Origin: Acidobacteriota bacterium | Lineage (GTDB): Bacteria; Acidobacteriota; Blastocatellia; Pyrinomonadales; Pyrinomonadaceae | Assembly (NCBI GenBank): GCA_029781855.1 | Contig: JAKOVX010000130.1 | Coordinates: 47,197 to 111,196, forward strand | Direction: 5' to 3' | Length of the DNA: 64,000 bases | In this document: in pieces, positions 8,747 to 15,970 of the stretch | Layout: each line of letters begins with the position of its first letter | Position numbering within the stretch: the stretch's first letter is position 1 | Notes under the pieces: model-generated | What the model saw: only the letters and a program-made list of their open reading frames with translations | What the model was told of the DNA's origin: nothing | Database searches by the model: none | Program-made: the position numbers and the translations under genes

Positions 8747-10270
8747 ATGACAGTTTTGAATGACGACCCGGTGGAGGTGCCCCCGGTGATCCCCGATGGC
8801 CCGAATGAGGATGCTCGCGGCGAACTGCTGCGTCGGGCAATAGAAACCGCGGCGGGTGAGGGTTCGGAGATCCCTGAATTCGAGGATCCGGATTGGTCCG
8901 AGGAACTGCCCGAGAGCAAGCCGGTCAGGCGAAAGCTCCTGACCGCCTTCGCGGGCCTTCTCGTACTGTTTATCCTGCTTGCGGCCGGACTTAGCTGGTT
9001 CTTCGGTATCGGTTCGTTCTCGGCCCAAAAGACGCGATCGATCGACCGTACGAGAAGCAGTTCTGCTCCGGCAACCGAGGACGAGAAGTTAAAAGCGGCT
9101 CTCAGCCTGGTAGCCGACAAGAACCCGGTCCCGGAAACGGGTACTCCGGCAGGCATGCCGGGAAACAACAGCTCTGCACCACCTACATTGGTCACTGTTC
9201 CGGCTGATGGCCGCGACATGAACCGTGAGGACGTTTTCTCTCCGGGGAGCCCGGCAATGAGTGATCCGGCTATCCGGACAGAAGGTCTTCCGGCGAATAC
9301 TGATAGTCCCGGCTCGCCATCCGGCACCCGAGGTGAGGCGGGGCTGCCGGATACGTCCCGACAAAGGGCGCCGGCTGGGGAATCGGACGGAACGGCATCC
9401 CGTGAGCTCATGGCGCCGGGACGTTCACTGTTCTTTGGCATCGAAAAAAAAGAAGTACCCCAGGTTGCAAAGGCCGCGACAACGGGTCCTGTCACAGTAA
9501 TTGAGAGGGAAGCCGGCGGTGGGCCGGGGCCGCTCCCGTTCGGAACCCTGCTCCCGGTCCGGCTGACCGGTGCTGTATTCACTTTGCGCAATTCGAGCGG
9601 AATGGTCCGAATGGAATTAACCAGAGCGGTCTCCGGAAAAGGTTATGCATATCCGGCCGGAACGCAGCTCGTCGGCACGGTTCGGGGCGGCGAATACAAG
9701 CGGGCATTCATCAGCGTAGCCGGATTGATAGATCCGGGAACCGGCCAGTTGGTCAAGTTCAACGGCGAGGTCCTGGGAAACGATGGTGCCTCTGGGATGC
9801 CGGGGCGGCGAAGATCGATCACCGGTGCCTGGTCCCGCGCCCTCGCAGGACTCCGGGACACCGGACGCTCGGTGATCAGCGCGATCGGGAGCGCTCGCTC
9901 GGGAGGAACGATCGTGATCGGCGATCAGGCGCGGTCGACATCGGCGGCGCTATCAGAGCAGGCGGCCGGACTCGTCGGCGGAAAGCAGGGATCGGATGAA
10001 TTTGTTGAACTCGCGGCCGGGACGACCGGGTACGTTCTGGCGACCGGCCTTCCGGAAAGCAGGACGGTCGGCAGAAGCGGGACTCCGGCCCGCATCCCCG
10101 CGCCGGATGACAACGGCCCGTCGATCAGCGGTTTGACGGACCAGGAACTGGCGGAATTATTTACCGATGGGTCGCCTGAAAAGCTGAGGGCTGCGATTCC
10201 GAGGATGACGCCGGAGTTCCGTCGGCTGGCGGCTGTGATCCTCTCGGGAACCGCCGACGGATCAAAATAG
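8747..10270 (+). CDS. virB10: VirB10/TrbI-like T4SS core protein
   Basis: A 507-residue protein with a cytoplasmic acidic N-terminus, one transmembrane helix at about 64-87 (LLTAFAGLLVLFILLAAGLS), a long Pro/Ser/Gly-rich periplasmic linker (about 90-255), and a C-terminal TrbI-type beta-barrel domain from about 262 (PFGTLLPVRLTGAVFTL, later YAYPAGTQLVGTV). VirB10 spans the envelope and couples cytoplasmic ATP hydrolysis to outer-membrane gate opening. AAGGAG sits 9-10 bases before the ATG and overlaps the end of the upstream gene, suggesting translational coupling. The C-terminal tail (about 440-507) is extra and not recognised. Confidence 0.78.
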   Translation: MTVLNDDPVEVPPVIPDGPNEDARGELLRRAIETAAGEGSEIPEFEDPDWSEELPESKPVRRKLLTAFAGLLVLFILLAAGLSWFFGIGSFSAQKTRSIDRTRSSSAPATEDEKLKAALSLVADKNPVPETGTPAGMPGNNSSAPPTLVTVPADGRDMNREDVFSPGSPAMSDPAIRTEGLPANTDSPGSPSGTRGEAGLPDTSRQRAPAGESDGTASRELMAPGRSLFFGIEKKEVPQVAKAATTGPVTVIEREAGGGPGPLPFGTLLPVRLTGAVFTLRNSSGMVRMELTRAVSGKGYAYPAGTQLVGTVRGGEYKRAFISVAGLIDPGTGQLVKFNGEVLGNDGASGMPGRRRSITGAWSRALAGLRDTGRSVISAIGSARSGGTIVIGDQARSTSAALSEQAAGLVGGKQGSDEFVELAAGTTGYVLATGLPESRTVGRSGTPARIPAPDDNGPSISGLTDQELAELFTDGSPEKLRAAIPRMTPEFRRLAAVILSGTADGSK

Positions 10271-10289
10271 TGAGGAGCCGATCTAGAAT

Positions 10290-11417
10290 ATGATCCCGCA
10301 TGATCCAAACAGGGAACAGGTTGATCCTCGCCGGCTTGTGCTTTCGGACGAGAAGCAGCGGCTTTACGAACTTATCTGCGGACAGGGATACGTGCCCGAC
10401 GGGCGGAATTTCTCTGATTTCTGCGAATCGCTGCGATCCGGCCGGGCGTGGCTTATCACCGGCACGCGCGGAAGCGGAAAGACCGCGTTTCCCGAAGCCG
10501 TGGCCGCGGCCTGTAACCTCACCGTTTGCATGGTGGCGGGCCGAGACGGGCTTAAACAGGAAGAGATCCTTTACGACTGGGACCGCGAAGAACAGGCCGA
10601 ATGGATGGCCGAGAACCTGCGATCGGCAAAGCAGCTTTCCGGACCTGAACGCGACGCCCATATGGCGGGTGCACGCCGGGCCAAATGGAAGCGGGAATTC
10701 CTGGTGCTTGGCGAGATGGGGCTCGCGTACGACCTTGCAGCGAGGGCCGCAGCCGATCCGGGGGCAGCCCCGCCGGTACTGATACTTGACGAAAGCGACA
10801 AGTTCGGGGCAAGTCTTGAAGATTCATTGCTGATGCCGCTCGAACGCGGGGTGATCCATATTCCGAGGCTTGTTGGCGGGTCGATCGGTTCGGCTGACGG
10901 GAAGTCGAAACCGATCGTCGTAACAACGTCCAACGATCTCCGGCATAAGCTGAGCCCGCCGTTTGTCTCCCGGCACATCTTCAGCCGCTTCGCCACGCCC
11001 TCGCTCGAAAAGGAACTCGAGATCCTGAGTGCTCGCTGTCCGTCGGCCTCAACGGCGCAGCTGGCCCTGGCGATAAAGCTGCTCGACGGCGTCCGCGGTG
11101 TAGCCGGACTCGAAGACTATCCGAGTTTAAGGGAATCGATAGATGTTCTGGCGGCCTTTGCGCGGGACGGAGTCGAGGAACTCGATGATGAAGGCCTGAT
11201 CCGTTACTTCTGCTATTTCGTCAAGACCGGAGAGTCGCAGGAGCTTTTGAAACTCCAGCTTGATTACCTTTTGATGGTGGCAACGGGCTTCCAGCCTGAG
11301 ATCGACGGGTGGCTCGGCAAGCGTGATCCCGAATGGGGGAAACGCTGGACATTTCGACCGCCAGGCCGAAATCCGCCGCCGGAAAACGATGGCTTCGATA
11401 TCGGAGAAGACGCATGA
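10290..11417 (+). CDS. MoxR-like AAA+ ATPase in T4SS operon
   Basis: A 375-residue cytoplasmic ATPase. Walker A GTRGSGKT is at residues 58-65 and Walker B LILDESD near 164-170; VVTTSND looks like sensor 1 and FVSRHIFSRF carries candidate arginine-finger residues. The layout resembles MoxR-type AAA+ proteins, which remodel or activate protein complexes, rather than VirB4 or VirB11 secretion ATPases. It sits between the VirB10-like gene and an unknown membrane protein, overlapping the latter by four bases (ATGA). A role in assembling or energising the secretion machine is inferred from context only. Confidence 0.7.
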   Translation: MIPHDPNREQVDPRRLVLSDEKQRLYELICGQGYVPDGRNFSDFCESLRSGRAWLITGTRGSGKTAFPEAVAAACNLTVCMVAGRDGLKQEEILYDWDREEQAEWMAENLRSAKQLSGPERDAHMAGARRAKWKREFLVLGEMGLAYDLAARAAADPGAAPPVLILDESDKFGASLEDSLLMPLERGVIHIPRLVGGSIGSADGKSKPIVVTTSNDLRHKLSPPFVSRHIFSRFATPSLEKELEILSARCPSASTAQLALAIKLLDGVRGVAGLEDYPSLRESIDVLAAFARDGVEELDDEGLIRYFCYFVKTGESQELLKLQLDYLLMVATGFQPEIDGWLGKRDPEWGKRWTFRPPGRNPPPENDGFDIGEDA

Positions 11418-12223
11418 AGACTCAAAAAAGGCGGGACAAAGCACTCCCGGGATCGAAACCCGCAAGAAACAGGAAGCAGTCGGTTCCGAGAGCACTGTCC
11501 GCGTCACGCCTTCGACAACTGACAGGCTCACGGTTTGTAAATGCTGCGGCGATCATAGCGGCGATCGTCGCCGTAATTGCAGGAGGCCGGTTGTTGAGGG
11601 AGAAGCGGGGGCCTACCCAGGTTACTTTTACCGAGCAGGGAAGCAGTGATACCGCTCCGGGCGCCACGGGCAGTGGTGGAACGGCGCCGCCGCCGAAGAT
11701 CTTTGCGGGAGAGGTGTACGATACCTCTATCAGATTACGGGAAGCAGCGGCCTTCGGGATGGCCATTTCGCTGGTAGTGATCGACGAATACGCCAGGAGA
11801 AGAACGCCGCCGCCGGATGTTAACAGTGTATTTGGTTCGATCTCCCGCCAAAACCTGCTGCCGCCGGGATTCGAGATCCGCCAGCAGGGAACCTCGACAC
11901 CGTCGAGTACGCTGATCGTGAGGTATCGGGTGAAGCCGCTCGCGTTTGAGATAGTCTCCCTACCAAACCCCGGGGCCGGCGGGCCTGCCCTCATGATCAG
12001 GTTTCCGATCGTTTCGATAAGCGGACGACCGGTACCATTCTTCCGCTCTTCGCTCGCAGGGCGCGGAGAGCTTCCCGAGCCGTTTGCGACGGCCGAGCGG
12101 CTTGGGTCGACCGGTTGGACGCTCGACTGGTGGCAGGGTGAAATGCTCAAACTTGATAGCAACGCGATCGATCAGCTCGCCGACGAACAAAGGGAATCGA
12201 AAACTCAGGATCTCAAGCGCTGA
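11414..12223 (+). CDS. Unknown bitopic membrane protein of T4SS operon
   Basis: A 269-residue protein starting at the ATG that overlaps the previous stop (ATGA); an in-frame upstream start at 11333 would lie inside the ATPase gene and is rejected. A strongly basic N-terminus (about 40 residues) is followed by one transmembrane helix at 41-57 (FVNAAAIIAAIVAVIAG), a Gly/Pro-rich linker and a periplasmic domain of about 170 residues (contains VFGSISRQNLLPPGFEIRQQ). No family was recognised. Topology matches a further inner-membrane T4SS subunit, possibly a second VirB8-like or accessory component. Confidence 0.6.
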   Translation: MKTQKRRDKALPGSKPARNRKQSVPRALSASRLRQLTGSRFVNAAAIIAAIVAVIAGGRLLREKRGPTQVTFTEQGSSDTAPGATGSGGTAPPPKIFAGEVYDTSIRLREAAAFGMAISLVVIDEYARRRTPPPDVNSVFGSISRQNLLPPGFEIRQQGTSTPSSTLIVRYRVKPLAFEIVSLPNPGAGGPALMIRFPIVSISGRPVPFFRSSLAGRGELPEPFATAERLGSTGWTLDWWQGEMLKLDSNAIDQLADEQRESKTQDLKR

Positions 12224-12238
12224 CCCGACAGAGAATTT

Positions 12239-14401
12239 ATGGCTTCACAGGAATGGATCGAAAAACTTGACGCATCGCGGGGGATCCCCCGAAAGGCGAA
12301 CGAACAATACCTGCCCGCTTATCAGGCATTCTGGTCGTGGGCAGGAGATGTCGGCCAGGCGCTGTTCTTCAGCCTTTTAGGGCTTGCCGGCGCGCTTCTG
12401 AGCCTTTTTGCCGGACATCTTTTCGGGGTTTCCGGGCTGATCTGGCCCGTCTTCTGGGCGCTTGCTTTCCTTTGTCTCGCCGTCGCCCTGGCGGACGTCC
12501 TGACGCTTTGCTGGACGTATCGGCTCTGGAGGATGAGCACATCGCATGGTTCGGCCCGATGGGCCAGGCTGACTGACCTCATCCGCTGCCGGCTTGTCAA
12601 CCGGATACGCAATATCCGGCTGCCGAAGAACGCGCTGCCGATCGCGAAGGTATTCGGCGGCCGCGATCTGTTTCTGCCGAAGGAGCAATGGCTCAGGCAC
12701 TTCGCGATGTTCGGGCCTACCGGCTCGGGCAAGTCCAAGACCTTCTTTATCTCAATGATCCGTGCCGTCCTACGACACTCGTCATGCCTTGTTTACGATC
12801 CGAAGGGCGAGCTTTGCGAACAGACGGGCAACTTCGCCCGCCGGGTATATCGGCTCGACCTCAACGATCCGGCCAGAAGCGATCGCTGGAACTTTGTACC
12901 CGAGTGCCGCGAGAACCCGGCGTTCGCCTGCCAGCTGGCTGGGATGATGATCGGGGCTGAGGCGAGGCGGAAGACAAATGCCGATCCGTTCTGGGGGGAC
13001 GCGGAGCAGATCGCCCTGACGGCGATCCTGCTGCATCTGGCCGAAGTATACCGGGAGAGGGCAATGCCGGGGTTTGCGGCGGATTTCCTGCTGGCCCTCG
13101 ACGACGAGGACCAGGACGCGTTCGGAACTGCGATGAAGTCTTCGCCAAGCTACTATGCCCGGCAGGCATATCTCGCGTTCCGGCAGGCCCCATACCAGAC
13201 CCGCGGGTCGATCCTTATCGGGCTCTACAACAAGCTCCGGCCCTTTACGCTTTCACCGGCCCGAATGATAACCAAGAGCCCGACCAAAGATGACTTATCG
13301 AGGGGCTGCCGAATGATCGATTTCAAAGAGCTCCGCAGGCCCGGCACAGCTGTCTTCCTGGTCGTGTCGGAGGGGGCGGCCGATATGTACAAGGAATTCA
13401 TCTCGACGTTTCTCGGACAAGCCGTGCTCGAAATGAGGCTTGACGGGATAAATGAACCCGAATACCCGTGTTTTGTCCTCATTGACGAGGCGTATCAGCT
13501 CAACGTTGCCGAGGTAAAACGGATCTCAGGGATCGGCCGCGGGCGGGGTATCGGGCTCGGGCTCGGTTATCAGGACCTCCCGCAGATGTACGACCAGTAC
13601 GGGAAGGAACAGGCCAACGCGATCCTCGGGACGGTGATGACCAAGATCTTTCTTCCCGGACTCGATGATGTCACCGCCGAATATGCGTCCCGGCAGTTGG
13701 GCGACACGACAATTTTCGCAAAGACCTATCAGGACTTTCCCGGAACGAAGAACGACAACATCCGTTACGCGGAACAGAAACGCTCGCTTATGCAGGGGGT
13801 CGAGATCCGACAGATCGCCTCTCACAAGGAACTTCTGATCCTTAGCGACACGGCTCCGCCGATAAAGGCGGCATACCCGCCGCTGGCGGTCCTTTCCAAG
13901 AAATTTCGGTCACGGGTCTATGGCACTCCGGAAGAGATCCATCTGGGCGATATCGATGCCCGCCACCGTTTTGGCGAGCGGCAAGACCGATCTGCGGGAA
14001 ACAAAACACATTTCGGGTCAGGAGGAAAAGTGACCAGCGTCTCCGCGACAGCCGACGCCAGGCTCGCGGCGATAGTCTCGGAAGCGGTCGATTCGGTGAT
14101 CGACTCGGCAAATGCTTTCATGGCAGCGCCGGATCCGTCGCATTACGCCGAAGCTAAACCGGATGGCGGCCGTGCGGGCGAGTCCGGGGGTGATCGATCG
14201 CGGATCGGGCAGATGGGATTGGCGGCACCGGCGAAACCGGTCGTCCTAAGAAGGACCATCCGCGCGAACGATCCCGATGTGATCGGACCCGACGGCACCG
14301 GGGTTGCCGATGCCCTCGATCGCCTCACCGACGAGGTCCGTTCGAGCCTCCATGAACAATTTGAAAACTCAATGCTCGAAATGAACAGGAGCGTTGTTTG
14401 A
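12239..14401 (+). CDS. virD4: VirD4/TraG-type coupling ATPase
   Basis: A 720-residue protein. Two transmembrane helices lie at about 38-62 and 66-92. Walker A GPTGSGKS is at 159-166, followed by LVYDPKGELCEQTGNFARRV, typical of the VirD4/TraG/TraD family, and Walker B VLIDEAYQL near 410-418. Coupling proteins are hexameric inner-membrane ATPases that recruit substrates (a relaxase-DNA complex or effectors) to the T4SS channel. The C-terminal 150 residues are low-complexity and may mediate substrate binding. The gene follows the unknown membrane protein by 15 bp and lies against the following small gene. No relaxase gene is nearby, so DNA transfer cannot be concluded. Confidence 0.85.
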   Translation: MASQEWIEKLDASRGIPRKANEQYLPAYQAFWSWAGDVGQALFFSLLGLAGALLSLFAGHLFGVSGLIWPVFWALAFLCLAVALADVLTLCWTYRLWRMSTSHGSARWARLTDLIRCRLVNRIRNIRLPKNALPIAKVFGGRDLFLPKEQWLRHFAMFGPTGSGKSKTFFISMIRAVLRHSSCLVYDPKGELCEQTGNFARRVYRLDLNDPARSDRWNFVPECRENPAFACQLAGMMIGAEARRKTNADPFWGDAEQIALTAILLHLAEVYRERAMPGFAADFLLALDDEDQDAFGTAMKSSPSYYARQAYLAFRQAPYQTRGSILIGLYNKLRPFTLSPARMITKSPTKDDLSRGCRMIDFKELRRPGTAVFLVVSEGAADMYKEFISTFLGQAVLEMRLDGINEPEYPCFVLIDEAYQLNVAEVKRISGIGRGRGIGLGLGYQDLPQMYDQYGKEQANAILGTVMTKIFLPGLDDVTAEYASRQLGDTTIFAKTYQDFPGTKNDNIRYAEQKRSLMQGVEIRQIASHKELLILSDTAPPIKAAYPPLAVLSKKFRSRVYGTPEEIHLGDIDARHRFGERQDRSAGNKTHFGSGGKVTSVSATADARLAAIVSEAVDSVIDSANAFMAAPDPSHYAEAKPDGGRAGESGGDRSRIGQMGLAAPAKPVVLRRTIRANDPDVIGPDGTGVADALDRLTDEVRSSLHEQFENSMLEMNRSVV

Positions 14402-14405
14402 TCAG

Positions 14406-14969
14406 ATGATTAGTAGGCTGAAACTGACATTCCTGCTGATGCCGGCGGCCCTTTTTCTGGTCGTTGGGGCATATGTCTATTCGCTCTGGATGGCCGAAAA
14501 GGGTAAGGCTGCTGAGGTGCCGGTCGACTCGGTAAGCATGATGATGCGTGACTTGCTCCGGTTTCATGAGAAACGCGGCGGATTCCCGGCAAGTCTCAAG
14601 GATCTTGAAGGTGTCGTTTGGGACCGGAAGGAAAGGGAATTCATGGCAGGCGGAAAAGGGTTCCTTCACCGCAATTATTATTACCTATACAGCCGGATCG
14701 GCGATCATCGCTATTCTCTATGGGCGATACCGACCGGGCCGTCCCGAGATGAGGCCCCGTCATGGTTCCTGGCGTCAACGCCCGAAGCCTGCCGGCGATG
14801 GAAGGGAGCGGCCCTCCCGATAGAGCAGATACAGAGGGTCAATTCTGACCCGTCGGTCACGCAGCTTGGGGTTTTGGGTCTGATCGAACAGTCGCGGATC
14901 AATTTCGGGGACCGGAGAAAATCCGCTAGCAACGGAATAGCACCTTTCGTCGAAACATCTGGCCGATAG
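14406..14969 (+). CDS. Small membrane protein, pilin-like topology
   Basis: About 187 residues from the ATG at 14406; a TTG at 14394 overlapping the end of virD4 is an alternative. One N-terminal hydrophobic helix (FLLMPAALFLVVGAYVYSLW) is followed by a segment (LLRFHEKRGGFPASLKDLEG) resembling the alpha1-C region of type II pseudopilins and other GspG-like proteins, then a small globular domain with an aromatic stretch (NYYYLYSRIGDHRYSLW). No clear prepilin peptidase site (G-F/M-x4-E) is visible. Last gene of the secretion operon; might be a pilus or surface component, but this is only suggested. Confidence 0.5.
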   Translation: MISRLKLTFLLMPAALFLVVGAYVYSLWMAEKGKAAEVPVDSVSMMMRDLLRFHEKRGGFPASLKDLEGVVWDRKEREFMAGGKGFLHRNYYYLYSRIGDHRYSLWAIPTGPSRDEAPSWFLASTPEACRRWKGAALPIEQIQRVNSDPSVTQLGVLGLIEQSRINFGDRRKSASNGIAPFVETSGR

Positions 14970-15065
14970 CTGCACTTGGCGGTTAATGTACGTCCACAAA
15001 GCGGTAAAAAGACATACGGTGGGTCGAAAACGCTGTTCCGATTGAAGAATTTCGGCTTGAATTAC

Positions 15066-15088
15066 AAGGGCACCGAATCGGTGCCCTT
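15066..15088. terminator. Hairpin between convergent operons
   Basis: A perfect 10-bp inverted repeat (AAGGGCACCG / CGGTGCCCTT) around an AAT loop, 96 bp past the end of the T4SS operon and 45 bp past the stop of the convergent gene at 15134. No strong T-tract follows on either strand, so the efficiency is uncertain; placement suggests a bidirectional terminator. Confidence 0.6.
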
Positions 15089-15133
15089 AACCTATCGATC
15101 TAAGCGGCTCCCTAAATGAGGAAACGGCCACCC

Positions 15134-15970
15134 TTACCGCACAAACTCACTCGGCACAGGCACGTCGCCTGCTGCACCGAATTGCTGGATGATCGTGCCC
15201 GCCGTTGACCTAAGTAGGTACCAGGTTGAATTCGAAGGCCTGAAGACGGCCGCATCCGTCTTCCCGTCGCCATCGTAATCGCCGGGAACCGGTACATCAC
15301 CATTTGCCCCAAACGGAAACGCGTAGAAGTTCAGATCCTCGCTTCGCAGGATGTACCACATTCCCGTCGAAGGCCGCCAGAACGCCATGTCGGCCCGGCC
15401 ATCACCAGTGAAATCGCCGGCAAACGCCTTGTCGGTCGGCGTACCGAATTGCGTCGCGATCAATCCGGCAGTGCTTCTGAGGATCCACCATTCCGAACCT
15501 GTCGCACCGTTCGGACGGAAGATCGCAATGTCGGCTTTTCCGTCGCCGTCGTAATCGCCTGCGACTGGGAGATCCCCCGCCGAGCCGAACTGCTGAATAG
15601 TCGTGCCTCCCGATGAACGCTGGACGAACCAGGTCGAGGTCGAAGGCCTGAACACAGCGGCGTCCGCTTTGCCGTCACCATCGTAATCTGCCGGAGCCGG
15701 AACATCGCCGCTGGTCCCAAACGGGAATGCGTAGAACGAAGAATCTTCGCTTCTCAAGATAAACCACTCACCGGTCGAAGGCCGCCAGAACGCGATATCC
15801 GCCTTGCCGTCGCCCGTATAATCCACCGCCACCAACTTGTCAGTCGGCGACCCGAACTGCGTCGCAAAATTCCCGCCATTCGACGACTTCAAATACCACC
15901 ACTCCGAACCTGTCGCCCCGTTCGGACGGAAGATCGAAAGATCCGTCTTGCCGTCGCCGTCGAAGTCAAA
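15134..15970 (-). repeat. C-terminal FG-GAP module copy 1 (dispersed repeat)
   Basis: This 837-bp segment encodes six ~46-residue units of the form D-x-D-G-D-G-K-x-D...FRP...W...S, with DxDxDG calcium-binding-type loops. The units are arranged as two similar triplets. The same segment recurs at the 3' ends of the next six minus-strand genes. Confidence 0.85.

Noticed and set aside
8650..9591. 313-codon minus-strand open frame
   Set aside because: It lies opposite the virB10-like gene and is Ser/Pro/Gly-rich because of the linker's high GC; no ribosome-binding site or family pattern.
6473..14969. Integrative conjugative element boundaries around the T4SS-like operon
   Set aside because: No tRNA gene, integrase, att-like direct repeats or relaxase were found in the window, so mobility cannot be claimed.
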